Position numbers and translations under genes: made by a program
Origin: Hyphomicrobium sp. NDB2Meth4
GTDB lineage: Bacteria > Pseudomonadota > Alphaproteobacteria > Rhizobiales > Hyphomicrobiaceae
Reading direction: 5' to 3'
DNA length: 64,000 nt
NCBI RefSeq assembly: GCF_900117445.1
Contig: NZ_FPEJ01000013.1
Location: forward strand, 868,001-932,000
Part shown: positions 1 through 8,426 of the stretch, one piece after another
Layout: each line of letters starts with the position of its first letter
How positions within the stretch are numbered: the first letter of the stretch is position 1
Notes under the pieces: model-generated
Told to the model about the DNA's origin: nothing
Databases searched by the model: none
The model's input: the letters and a program-made list of their open reading frames with translations, nothing else

Positions 1-438
1 GTTTCCGTGCAGCGCGTTCGACAGCACGACCTTGCAGCTCCAGTCCGCGGCGTACTCCGGCACGATCTCGCGGATCGCCGCATCTCGGCGCTCGTAGCAA
101 CCCGATGCTGCCAGGGTCGGCGCAATGTCTTCGACCACATGACGAATGCCGTAGGCTTCCGCAACGAGCCGCCCCAACCGCAAACTCTCGGGATCGGAAT
201 CCCTTTCCGGCATCAGCACCGCCAGCACGTTGTCGGCGCCCAGTGCCGCCACGCATAACGCTGCCGTCACGCTGGAATCGATGCCGCCCGAAAGTCCAAC
301 GATCGCCCCGCGCCGGCGCAGGCGCCGCTGCACCTGCTCGCGAATGCCCTCCGCGATACGCGCGATGGCGACATCGGCATCGAGCGTCAGCGCCTCGGCA
401 GAGAACTCGCGCGCTTTGGTCGGATCGAACAACGGCAT
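1..438 (-). CDS. NAD(+) synthase-like ATP pyrophosphatase, partial (C-terminus off the left edge)
   Basis: The minus strand reads open from an ATG at 438 to the window edge, giving 146 residues with no stop. The PP-loop motif SGGIDSS, near residue 50, is the ATP-binding signature of N-type ATP pyrophosphatases. The following VLMPERDSDPESLRLG segment is typical of ammonia- or glutamine-dependent NAD synthases, which amidate deamido-NAD through an adenylate. The ATG directly abuts the stop of the acyl ligase gene (stop codon at 439-441), so this is the last visible gene of a minus-strand operon. Because the neighbours are an acyl ligase, an acyl carrier protein and an asparagine synthase-like amidotransferase, it may be a pathway-specific amide-forming enzyme rather than housekeeping NadE. 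The catalytic C-terminus is not visible, so the exact substrate is open. Confidence 0.75.
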   Translation of the reverse strand, partial: MPLFDPTKAREFSAEALTLDADVAIARIAEGIREQVQRRLRRRGAIVGLSGGIDSSVTAALCVAALGADNVLAVLMPERDSDPESLRLGRLVAEAYGIRHVVEDIAPTLAASGCYERRDAAIREIVPEYAADWSCKVVLSNALHGN

Positions 439-1992
439 CTAGGCGTTCCCAGCTTGAGCTTCGGCAACAAGGCGACGGCTGATCTTCCCCGACTCCGTCT
501 TCGGCAGAGCGGGACGGAACTCGACGAACTTCGGCACCATGAAATCTTCCAAGAAGCGGGCGCAGTGGCGCACGATGTCGACTTCGGCAAGCTGCGCACC
601 GGGCTCAGGTGCCACCACCGCCTTGATCGCGCTGCCGAGGATCGGATCGGGCACCCCGATCACCGCCACCTCGGCAACGCCTTCTAGCGCGTAGATGATG
701 TTTTCGACTTCCTTCGGCGCTACCTTTTCCCCGCGCGACTTGATGATGTCGTCCTTGCGCCCGACGAAATAGAGGAAGCCTTCCTTGTCCGCGCGGAACA
801 GATCGCCCGTATGCAGCACGCGCTCCCAGTCATGCGGACCAGGGCGCAGCGCCTGCGCCGTCGCCTCCGGATTCTCCCAGTAGCCCTTCATCACGTGTGC
901 GCCGCGGATCACGAGTTCGCCCACAACGCCCGGCCCAACGCGCTCGCCTTTGTCATCCACCACATAGGCTTCCGTCCCAGGGATGGCGATCCCGACCGAA
1001 GTGATGCGGTTCTTCAGCTCGGACGGCGGCAGCCACGTGCAGCGCTTGCACTCCGTCAGCCCGTACATCGAATAGAGCGCCACGTGCGGGAACAGCGCCT
1101 GCAGCCGCTCGATGTGCGACGGCGGAAGCGCCGCCGCCGTATTGGTGATGTAGCGCAGATGCGGCAGCGCGCCGGCTTCGAGGTTGCGCTGAGCGATAAG
1201 GATCGCCGCCATCGTCGGCACCAGCGGCAGACCCGTCACCTTCTCTTCGGCCACGCGCTGCAGGATCACCTGCGGGAACGCGAACGACTTCTCCAGCACC
1301 AGCGTCGCACCGATCTTCACCGCCATCAGCACCTGATAGAGGCCGTAGTCGAACGCTATCGGCAGCACGTTGAGGATGATGTCGTCGCTGGTGTTCTCCA
1401 GATACGTCGTGATCGACGTTGCCGCCGCCACGACGTTCTGATGGGTCATCATCACGCCCTTGGGGAACCCGGTCGACCCCGACGTGTAGATCAGCATCGC
1501 CAAATCGATGTCGATGCCGGGCGCTGCCTTCAACAGCTCCAGCGACGGAGCGGCCAGCGTATCGCCCCAATGCACGAAGTTTGCGTGCGACGGCGCTGCA
1601 TCGCCATCCGCAACAACCGTCACTGAGACTGAAGGCGCTCCCACCACCGCGTCCGCGGCTACTTGTACGCCCCTCTGCTGCGTGATCAGCGCCTTGGCGC
1701 GGCAGTTGTTGAGGATGAACGTGAGCTTGTCGACCTTGGTCGAAGGATTAACCGGGCAGAACACAGCGCCCGCCTTCAGCACCGCAAAAATCGAGACAAC
1801 CGCTTCGGCGCAGTTGTCCAGGAAGAGGACAACCCGGTCGCCCCGAGCCACGCCGCGATTCACCAAGCCCTGCGCCAGCTCATCGGACAAATCGTCGAGC
1901 TGGCTGTAGGTGACCCTGCGCCCCTGTGCGACCAGCGCCGTCTTGTCTGGGAACCGCGTTGCGCTCTCGCGCAGGAATTCCTCAAAGCGCAT
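439..1992 (-). CDS. AMP-forming acyl-CoA/acyl-ACP ligase
   Basis: A 517-residue ANL-superfamily adenylating enzyme. The start is taken at the ATG at 1992, reading MRFEEFLRE, because the longer open frame upstream is only arginine-rich out-of-family sequence. The P-loop-like A3 motif YTSGSTGFPKGV lies near residue 170. The YGLTE-type A5 region and the C-terminal GRKDDIIKSRGEKVAPKEVE hinge with the conserved lysine ...ESGKISRR near the C-terminus are all present, so the enzyme looks complete and active. It would activate a carboxylic acid with ATP and load it on CoA or on the acyl carrier protein encoded 34 bases upstream. It resembles the ligases found with acyl carrier protein and amidotransferase genes in exosortase/glycan loci. 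The acid substrate cannot be read from the sequence. Confidence 0.88.
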   Translation of the reverse strand: MRFEEFLRESATRFPDKTALVAQGRRVTYSQLDDLSDELAQGLVNRGVARGDRVVLFLDNCAEAVVSIFAVLKAGAVFCPVNPSTKVDKLTFILNNCRAKALITQQRGVQVAADAVVGAPSVSVTVVADGDAAPSHANFVHWGDTLAAPSLELLKAAPGIDIDLAMLIYTSGSTGFPKGVMMTHQNVVAAATSITTYLENTSDDIILNVLPIAFDYGLYQVLMAVKIGATLVLEKSFAFPQVILQRVAEEKVTGLPLVPTMAAILIAQRNLEAGALPHLRYITNTAAALPPSHIERLQALFPHVALYSMYGLTECKRCTWLPPSELKNRITSVGIAIPGTEAYVVDDKGERVGPGVVGELVIRGAHVMKGYWENPEATAQALRPGPHDWERVLHTGDLFRADKEGFLYFVGRKDDIIKSRGEKVAPKEVENIIYALEGVAEVAVIGVPDPILGSAIKAVVAPEPGAQLAEVDIVRHCARFLEDFMVPKFVEFRPALPKTESGKISRRLVAEAQAGNA

Positions 1993-2026
1993 CGCCCACT
2001 CCCTATCCCTGTTTCCCCGGTCGTCT

Positions 2027-2302
2027 TTACGCGACCTGCGCCGACGGCTGCGCCGATTGCTTGCGCGCCACATACGCAGTGATCAGGCCGATGGAATCGA
2101 GGTTCTCCGGCACGATCTCTTCGTCGTTAACGACGATGCCGAACTCGCTCTCGAGATACGACACCAGTTCCAGAATACCGGTGGAATCGATCAGTCCGGC
2201 TCCCAACAGCGATTCATCATCTCCGAGCCCATCGCGACCTTCACGAAAAAGAAAGCTCGTTTCGACGAACTCGCGCACTGCCTGCTTAAGATGGTTGCTC
2301 AT
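2027..2302 (-). CDS. acyl carrier protein
   Basis: A 91-residue acidic acyl carrier protein when started at the ATG at 2302 (MSNHLKQAV). A GTG at 2317 would add five residues and cannot be excluded. The phosphopantetheine attachment serine lies in GLIDSTGILELV, in the usual helix II context. The protein sits between the amidotransferase gene and the adenylating ligase gene in the same direction with short gaps, so the ligase most likely loads this carrier. It differs from housekeeping AcpP in context and sequence and is probably a dedicated carrier. Confidence 0.85.
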   Translation of the reverse strand: MSNHLKQAVREFVETSFLFREGRDGLGDDESLLGAGLIDSTGILELVSYLESEFGIVVNDEEIVPENLDSIGLITAYVARKQSAQPSAQVA

Positions 2303-2320
2303 GCCTAGCCCACTCACTGA

Positions 2321-4330
2321 TTACGCATTGCCCTGGGCGACTGAAGCGCCGCCCCGAAAGGCTTCAGCAGCTGACGTAGCAACGCTCATGCCACGTCTTC
2401 CCTGCGCGGGCTTCGTAAACGTCTCGTGCCAGACCTGGGTCGACAGGATGCCAACGAACGCCAGGTTGTCCCTGAACCCCGTCGAAGGCAGCTTCTCGCA
2501 TTTGGCAACGAGACGGCCGACCAGTTTGCTGTCGAAATAGCCGGCGGCATCTAGGTTCGCGGGCGACAAGTGATCGAGCACCGTGGCCGACACGCGCGAG
2601 CGCAAAAATGCGCGGCTCTCCGGCGCGCGGTACGGCTGCTTGGTGCGCTTGGCGATCCCTTCCGGCAGCATGTCCGCGACGCTGCGCCGGAGGATATGCT
2701 TCTCAGTCAGGCCCTTCAGCTTCAACCGCGGCGGGATGCGCGAGGCGAGCTCGATCAGTCGATGGTCAAGGAATGGAAACCGGCCTTCGACCCCATTCGC
2801 CATCGCCACGCGGTCGCCCTGAGACGATAGGATGTAGCCAGGAAGCAGGAAAGCACTCTCCAGATATTGAGCCTGCGACAGCGGATGCCAGCGTCCAAAT
2901 TCGGCGGGCAGTTGGTCACGCAAATCGGCAAGCGCATCATAGTCGCCGATGCTGGCCCGTAGATCTGCCGAGAAGAAGCCCTTCGCCGCAGCGCTGGTGC
3001 GGAAGCGCGGCAGATGGGAATAGAGCGGATCATTGAGCGCGTCCTGGCTGCCAAAGAACGCTTCCAGATAGCGCTGCGATTGCCCCTGCAGCCGGGGCAT
3101 GTACGGATAGAGCTTGCGCAACAGCAGCGGTCGCAGGCGCGATCCCGGTTGCGCCGCGCAGAACCGCCGAACCTTGGCCTCTTTGAAGACGTCATACCCG
3201 GCAAAGACTTCGTCGGCGCCCTCACCCGTCATCACAACCTTGACGCCGTTTTCGCACACCAGCCGCGACAGCAGCAGCATCGGCGCAGGCGCCGTGCGCA
3301 TGATCGGCCGCTCGGTATGGCGGATCAGCTCAGGCAGCGTTCCCGCGATATCGTCGTCCCGGCAGTACGTCACCGAATGCCTGAGGCCCAGCGCGGCGAC
3401 CATCTCCTCCTGGAATACGCTCTCGTCATATTCCGGCGTCTCGAATGCCACCGAGAACGAGCGCAGCTGGTCGGGCACGAACTTTCCAATTGCCGCGGTG
3501 GTAATGGATGAATCGAGCCCGCCACTGAGATAAGCGCCAACGGGGACATCGGCACGCAGGCGAATACGCACGGCGTCGAGCAGCATCTCCCGCACTTCTT
3601 CGCTCCACCGCGCCTCTTCCCGTTCCGAAACCGGACGATCCTCTGCGGCGTCGGGATAGGAGAACTGCCAGTAGCGGCGCGTCGTAACGCCATCGCGCGT
3701 TGCGATCATTACGTGTCCCGGCGGCAGCTCGCTGATCCCCTTGAAGGGTGTGCGCGGCGCCAGCGGGAACCAGAAAGTAAACATCTGGTCGAGCGCGATG
3801 GGGTCGAGGGAGGCATCGATGCCCGGCACCTCGAGCAGCGCCTTCACCTCTGACGCAAACGCGATCCCGCGATCGAGCCGAGCATAATAGAGCGGCCTAA
3901 CACCGACACGATCCCGCGCCAGCATCATGCGCTGCTGTCTTTGATCCCAGATCGCGAATGCGAAATCACCATTGAGTGCTTCGACGCAATCCGCACCGCG
4001 CTCCTCGTAAAGGTGCACGATCACTTCGGTGTCGGAGCGCGTCTTGAAGACGTGCCCGCGCGCAATCAGTTCCTCACGCAGCTCTACGTAATTGAATACT
4101 TCGCCATTGAACGAGAGCCAGACAGAGCCGTCCTCGTTGCACATCGGCTGGCGCCCGCCGCCAACGTCGATGATGCTGAGGCGCGCATGTGCCAGCCCGG
4201 CATCTCCATCGACGTATGTGCCGTTTCCATCAGGCCCGCGATGCTGCAACGTCTCGATCATCCGCATCAGCAGCGCGCGCGCTTCCTCCGGCGCCACCGG
4301 CAGTCCGAAGTATCCAGCAATTCCACACAT
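2321..4330 (-). CDS. asparagine synthase (glutamine-hydrolysing)-type amidotransferase
   Basis: A 669-residue class II glutamine amidotransferase. The start is fixed by the MCGIAGYFG N-terminus at 4330, because cysteine 2 must become the exposed nucleophile; the open frame extends 56 codons further upstream but would bury it. The N-terminal Ntn-hydrolase domain (about 1-200) has RGPDG and the usual ASEVKALL region. The C-terminal synthetase domain has the PP-loop LSGGLDSS. It would transfer ammonia from glutamine to an adenylated carboxylate. Asparagine formation is possible, but the operon with an acyl carrier protein, acyl ligase and GNAT protein suggests amidation of an acyl or sugar substrate, as proposed for exosortase-associated amidotransferases. 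No exosortase gene is in view. Confidence 0.9.
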   Translation of the reverse strand: MCGIAGYFGLPVAPEEARALLMRMIETLQHRGPDGNGTYVDGDAGLAHARLSIIDVGGGRQPMCNEDGSVWLSFNGEVFNYVELREELIARGHVFKTRSDTEVIVHLYEERGADCVEALNGDFAFAIWDQRQQRMMLARDRVGVRPLYYARLDRGIAFASEVKALLEVPGIDASLDPIALDQMFTFWFPLAPRTPFKGISELPPGHVMIATRDGVTTRRYWQFSYPDAAEDRPVSEREEARWSEEVREMLLDAVRIRLRADVPVGAYLSGGLDSSITTAAIGKFVPDQLRSFSVAFETPEYDESVFQEEMVAALGLRHSVTYCRDDDIAGTLPELIRHTERPIMRTAPAPMLLLSRLVCENGVKVVMTGEGADEVFAGYDVFKEAKVRRFCAAQPGSRLRPLLLRKLYPYMPRLQGQSQRYLEAFFGSQDALNDPLYSHLPRFRTSAAAKGFFSADLRASIGDYDALADLRDQLPAEFGRWHPLSQAQYLESAFLLPGYILSSQGDRVAMANGVEGRFPFLDHRLIELASRIPPRLKLKGLTEKHILRRSVADMLPEGIAKRTKQPYRAPESRAFLRSRVSATVLDHLSPANLDAAGYFDSKLVGRLVAKCEKLPSTGFRDNLAFVGILSTQVWHETFTKPAQGRRGMSVATSAAEAFRGGASVAQGNA

Positions 4331-4356
4331 CCGAGAGCTCCAGCGCCACGCGGCCG

Positions 4357-5451
4357 TTACGCAAAACTTCCACCGATGAGACGAAGCCATGACTCGCCTG
4401 CAAGCCCCGTCATCAGCGAACGTGCACCCTGCACCTCGCTGAGCAGCGACTTGTCGCGAGCATGAATGACTGTCGCGGCACCGTGATAGAGAAGACACCG
4501 GCGCGACACGAGCGCGTCGAACAGGCCAGGATCTGCGCGTCCGCGCACGCCGACGCAGCCAAGATCGGCGGCCGTACGCAAGAGACTGTCGATCGCCAGC
4601 CCCGCGGCGTTAGGTTCGGCCAAGACCTGCAGCACGCGCGCGATGTCGCCGCGCCGCGCATGAAAGAGGTAGCAGGCAACCGGCTTGTCGCCGCGCCCGT
4701 AAACAACGCGCCGATGCAGCTCGCCGTAACGCTCCTTGCTCTCGGCATGGGCGAGCAAACGCGGCAAAGCCGGCAACTCCCAATCCGGGCGCAATTGATA
4801 GCTGCCGCTCAGCAGCTGGATCGCGTCGAGCACTTCGCCGGTCGTCGCCGCAACATCGCGCGACCCTCGCGTCTCTGTCTCCTCCAGGGCGACAAAGCCA
4901 GCAGACGAAGCAAAACGATCGATCACAGAACCCAGCGGGCGCAGTGCTCGCAAAGGCCGAAACGAAGCACCCGCCGCCGCGACACAGAAACCCGCAGGAC
5001 GCAGCACCTTCAGCCAATCAAGACTGGCCGCAGGAATACGTTCGCCTCCGACGCGCTCCCACATACGCTGCGAAATGCCGTTCGCCGTTTCGCTGAAAGA
5101 AAGGTCCTGCGGCCCTGCCAGATAAGCCCGCAATAGCCGCGCCCCGGCCGTCGGGTGATCCTCCGGCCGATCGACCATCATCGAGCCGGCAGCCGCTGCC
5201 TCGATAATCCGGCCACCCAGCAGCATGCGGCGCGGCCACACGCCGATGAACCCGCGCACAACGCCCTCCCGGTCGACGAACACGCGCGAACGCGGCTCCG
5301 TGCCGTCACGGGCGCTATCGAACAGGATGTCCTCGAAATAGGAGGAGAGCAGAGACTTGGAGGGCGCGCGCCCCTTCATGAAGACACGCGCGAACATTTC
5401 GGTCACGGCCGGAACATCCCCGCGTCGGACAGCGCGAATGACCTCACTCAT
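4357..5451 (-). CDS. GNAT-like acyltransferase, first gene of the ligase/ACP operon
   Basis: 364 residues starting at the ATG at 5451. The first ~150 residues look like a GNAT fold: N-terminal IRAVRRGDVPAVTEMFARVF, a central beta-strand VVRGFIGVW and a following acyl-binding-like region. The second half is a further, weaker GNAT-like unit, with VACYLFHARRGDIARVLQV and then a strand-helix tail. Tandem GNAT/FemAB-like proteins of this kind occur in exosortase and surface polysaccharide clusters, where they transfer acyl or aminoacyl groups. The next gene starts only 26 bases downstream, so it is probably the promoter-proximal gene. The substrate is unknown and the family call is moderate. Confidence 0.65.
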   Translation of the reverse strand: MSEVIRAVRRGDVPAVTEMFARVFMKGRAPSKSLLSSYFEDILFDSARDGTEPRSRVFVDREGVVRGFIGVWPRRMLLGGRIIEAAAAGSMMVDRPEDHPTAGARLLRAYLAGPQDLSFSETANGISQRMWERVGGERIPAASLDWLKVLRPAGFCVAAAGASFRPLRALRPLGSVIDRFASSAGFVALEETETRGSRDVAATTGEVLDAIQLLSGSYQLRPDWELPALPRLLAHAESKERYGELHRRVVYGRGDKPVACYLFHARRGDIARVLQVLAEPNAAGLAIDSLLRTAADLGCVGVRGRADPGLFDALVSRRCLLYHGAATVIHARDKSLLSEVQGARSLMTGLAGESWLRLIGGSFA

Positions 5452-5857
5452 GAACTGATACTCTGCCTACAACCGACCGAAATTGGCGCTAAACACACGC
5501 ATGCGAGCACACGTCTCAAACTGGGGCGCCGCCTGTCCCAGTCTCCATGCACGCACGAGCCGTTCGGCACCCGATTCTCAGCAACTGCATAACCCGGACC
5601 ACCTTACGGCCAGGCACACTGCGCCACTTAGACAAAGGTGGTTCGCCAAGTCTTGATAATTTGAGTACGCAAATTAACGACGCTTGGGCCCATCCCAACG
5701 ACGGGATATATGCGCAACGTCATATTCTACGGGCATTTTCAGCGCACGGAGCGCCCCTGAAAGCGACCGGGTAGGATTAGCCGCGGCCAACCATTTTGGC
5801 GCGCATGCTTACCAAGCGATTAAGCTGATCGCACGCGCGTGGGCGCGGCCATAGAGG
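5452..5857. other. intergenic region between the ligase/ACP operon and the SH3 protein gene
   Basis: About 400 bases without a supportable gene. It must carry the promoter of the minus-strand operon beginning at 5451. The only clear structure is a near-perfect AT-rich palindrome at 5657-5676, annotated separately. The rest is lower in GC than the flanking genes, which fits regulatory sequence. Confidence 0.6.
5657..5676. promoter_or_regulatory. 20-bp palindrome, possible operator for the acyl-ligase operon
   Basis: Half-sites TAATTTG (5657-5663) and CAAATTA (5670-5676) flank AGTACG, whose core GTAC is itself palindromic. The element therefore reads as one 20-bp dyad with a single mismatched pair. 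It lies about 200 bases upstream of the first gene of the minus-strand operon. A dimeric regulator site is the simplest reading. No matching regulator gene is adjacent. Confidence 0.4.
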
Positions 5858-6832
5858 CTAATGCCGCGATGGGCCCGCCTGGCTGATATCTTCGGCGAGA
5901 TAGTAGCGGTTGACCCAACCCTTGAGCCGCCCATGCCGAATTGGGCACCATAGATCGCGGCAAGCCCCGACGATCATCACGCCCCGCCCGCGGGCAGGGA
6001 TCGCGCCCACTGCCTGATGATATTCTGATGGACCACTGCGAACGTTCAGCATGTCGCCGTCCACGACCCTCGACACCCGGAACGTCCCCGGCGAGATCGA
6101 CGACGTCGACACAGCCGACGCTTCCGCCAAATCGTCGGGAGTGGATTTGCTCGGCTTGACTATGTTCGTTGCAGGCTTCTTCCGCGTGCTGGGAACTTTC
6201 GCAACGCGCACGGTCCGCGGCGCCTCCTTGAGCTTCGGAGGCGGCGGCGCAATCGCCACGGCCTCTCTCGTCGGCTCCACCCTCGTGCGGACCGGCGCCA
6301 CGGGCTGAGCTGCAGGAGCCCGCTCCTCGAAGGAAACGTCTGCCACATCCCCCGCACCAACGCGCATCTTTTCAACCCGATCAGCAGAAGCCGTCTGCAC
6401 TTTCTTCGGCTTCTCCACTGCAGGGCTCGCCTTTGCGACAATCGCGGTCGGAGACTCGGTGATGGTGGCTGTGCCGCTCTCGCCGCTGTTCTCTTGCCAG
6501 TAGACCTTGCTGCCGTCACGCTGCAGCGAAATGCAGCGCGCCTTGGCATCGAACCAGCGGAACCATTTCACGCAAAGCTGGTCGGACTCGGTCCACCAGC
6601 GGCCACGATCCTTCATGGCGCCAAGCGTAAGACCCAGCGCACCAGCTTCACCGGAAACGATGCCGTTGGACTCGACCTTGACCGGAATGGAGATACGCAG
6701 CGGGGTATCGATCTCGAGCAGCGCGCCCGGCTGCATCACGTGCTTGATATCCGCGCTCGACATGCGAACCGGCTCAGCCGACGCAACGCCGACGCTGCAC
6801 AACAATCCCGCAACCGTGACCCACCGCAACAT
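5858..6832 (-). CDS. secreted SH3-domain protein
   Basis: 324 residues from the ATG at 6832, chosen because GGGAG lies five bases upstream; a GTG three bases earlier is less well placed. There is an N-terminal signal peptide ending near SVGVASA. An all-beta region of roughly residues 20-110 holds four cysteines or tryptophan-rich strands (KWFRWFDAKARC). A low-complexity Lys/Ala/Pro linker runs from about 130 to 235. The C-terminal bacterial SH3 domain (about 245-315) has VVDGDMLNVRSGPS and a WCPIRHGRLKGWV core. Such proteins usually bind the cell wall or periplasmic partners. It is monocistronic here and not obviously linked to its neighbours. Confidence 0.75.
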   Translation of the reverse strand: MLRWVTVAGLLCSVGVASAEPVRMSSADIKHVMQPGALLEIDTPLRISIPVKVESNGIVSGEAGALGLTLGAMKDRGRWWTESDQLCVKWFRWFDAKARCISLQRDGSKVYWQENSGESGTATITESPTAIVAKASPAVEKPKKVQTASADRVEKMRVGAGDVADVSFEERAPAAQPVAPVRTRVEPTREAVAIAPPPPKLKEAPRTVRVAKVPSTRKKPATNIVKPSKSTPDDLAEASAVSTSSISPGTFRVSRVVDGDMLNVRSGPSEYHQAVGAIPARGRGVMIVGACRDLWCPIRHGRLKGWVNRYYLAEDISQAGPSRH

Positions 6833-7221
6833 CACTTCTCCCAGGTGCCCCCTATGGCACCCTTAATGAAATGAGAAAGTGGCGAGAACCCGGTTGGCAC
6901 TGCCGTGGTTTCTCCCCACAAAAGGCATGCCTATGTCATCTCTGCCTGCTCACCCGTTCGTTGGGGAGCAATGCTCACCCGGGGAAAGAAGGCCGAGTGC
7001 TACGTCGAGCAACACGCGACACACCTTGTCTCAAATCCCAGCATCCACTGTAACCATTAAAGAGTGGTGGCAAAGGCTTGCCCGAACCCTGCGGCCGTGA
7101 AGCTGATCGAGCCTCCAAAGGCGATATTGACGCCCCAGACAAAGGATACTCAGATCGTATAGTATTCACGTTCGAGCGCAGAACGCGATAAGGTTCAAGG
7201 CTGATCTGACGAGGACGTCAT
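6833..7221. other. intergenic region between divergent SH3 and heme oxygenase genes
   Basis: About 390 bases that must hold two divergent promoters. No convincing gene, terminator or palindrome was found. A sigma-54-like sequence near 7066 was rejected because its spacing is one base short. Confidence 0.5.
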
Positions 7222-7863
7222 ATGACTGCAGAAGCTATGGCCGACGCTCCCACCGGGCGCTGGAAGCGCCTCAAAGAGGCGACCGCAGCGGCGCACCAGC
7301 GCATCGACACCCGCATCATGGCCGCGGCACCTTTCGCCTCTCGCGAGCGCTATGGCCTCTTTCTCAAGGTGCAGCACGCCTTTCATCGCGACATCAACAA
7401 CCTCTATCATCTGCCTGAGTTGCAGAGCGCATTCGATGACCTTCCAGTCCGGGCACGCCTTACGGCCGTCGCCCAGGATCTCGCCGATCTCGGATTCCCC
7501 ATCCCAGCCGAAAGCGATACCGCGCACGAGATGCCCAAGTTCGACGCCCCCACCGCGGCCGGCTGGCTCTACGTCGCCGAGGGCTCCAACCTGGGTGCAG
7601 CGTTTCTGCTCAAGGCCGCCAGCCGCCTGGGCCTCAGCGAGGACTTCGGCGCGCGTCACCTCGCAGCGGCGCCAGAAGGGCGTGGCATCAGCTGGCGCAA
7701 GTTTACAGCCGCGCTCGATGCGATGACACTGACCAAAGCCGACGAGGAACGCCTCTTTGCCGCCGCCCGCAACGCGTTCGAGCGCGTACATGCCCTCGTC
7801 GAGTTGATGATGCCGCTCCCCGGACCAACAGCCCCGGCCTCGCAGCCAGAGATCGCCACCTGA
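7222..7863 (+). CDS. biliverdin-producing heme oxygenase
   Basis: 213 residues, start ATG at 7222 preceded by GAGGA. The helical heme oxygenase fold is indicated by LKEATAAAHQRID near the N-terminus, whose histidine (about residue 25) is the expected proximal heme ligand, and by GWLYVAEGSNLGAAFL, the distal helix region of bacterial heme oxygenases. It would open heme to biliverdin, CO and iron, supplying iron from imported heme. The DUF454 gene starts 23 bases downstream, a pairing common in heme-iron loci. A phytochrome partner is not visible, so iron acquisition is the more likely role. No Fur or Irr box could be assigned with confidence. Confidence 0.85.
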   Translation: MTAEAMADAPTGRWKRLKEATAAAHQRIDTRIMAAAPFASRERYGLFLKVQHAFHRDINNLYHLPELQSAFDDLPVRARLTAVAQDLADLGFPIPAESDTAHEMPKFDAPTAAGWLYVAEGSNLGAAFLLKAASRLGLSEDFGARHLAAAPEGRGISWRKFTAALDAMTLTKADEERLFAAARNAFERVHALVELMMPLPGPTAPASQPEIAT

Positions 7864-7886
7864 GGGGACCGTCGCAAAGGAGCAAC

Positions 7887-8288
7887 GTGAGACAGATGGG
7901 GCGCTACCTCTACTTCAGTCTCGGATGTTTGTTTGTGGCTTTGGGAATTATTGGCGCCATGCTGCCGGTGATGCCCACGACGATATTTCTCATCCTCGCC
8001 GCTGGCTGCTTCGCGCGGTCCTCACCCGCCTGGGAACGCTGGCTTCTCGAGCATCCGCGCTTTGGCCACACTCTCCGGAGCTGGCGCGAGGAAGGAGCCA
8101 TACCCCGCCGCGCAAAATTCCTGGCCTGCGTGGGCATGACTGTCGGGCTCTTGCTCTTTTATATCGGCACCCACCCCGGCCCGCTCCTGCTTGCCACAGT
8201 CGCCAGCGTCATGATTGCCTCCGGCATCTATGTCCTGTCACGCCCCCTGCCGGCACCTCGCAGCCCGCCGCCCCAGTCGAACGACTGA
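7887..8288 (+). CDS. DUF454 (YbaN-type) small inner-membrane protein
   Basis: 133 residues from a GTG at 7887 with AAAGGAG correctly spaced upstream. The family signature is seen in GIIGAMLPVMPTTIFLILAAGCFARSS and the following LLEHPRFG motif. Three to four membrane segments are evident (about 8-28, 75-95 and 97-115). DUF454 proteins have no established function but often sit beside heme utilisation genes. It is probably cotranscribed with the heme oxygenase just upstream. Confidence 0.85.
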   Translation: MRQMGRYLYFSLGCLFVALGIIGAMLPVMPTTIFLILAAGCFARSSPAWERWLLEHPRFGHTLRSWREEGAIPRRAKFLACVGMTVGLLLFYIGTHPGPLLLATVASVMIASGIYVLSRPLPAPRSPPPQSND

Positions 8289-8426
8289 CAAGCCTCTCCC
8301 GCGCTCCCTCGCGCCGCTTGCCTGCTAGCAAACCGCGCGTCACGTTCGACACGGCCTCGCGATTCGCCGAGCCTTCCGCGAACTGCACGTGAACGAGCGT
8401 ATTCACCGAAGGGAGCCAGACCGAAC

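Noticed and set aside
7066-7080. TGGCA...TTGC resembling a sigma-54 promoter
   Set aside because: Only nine bases separate the GG and GC doublets; ten are required.
7195-7791. 198-codon minus-strand frame over heme oxygenase
   Set aside because: The plus strand encodes a clear heme oxygenase with a good ribosome site; the minus frame is a shadow.
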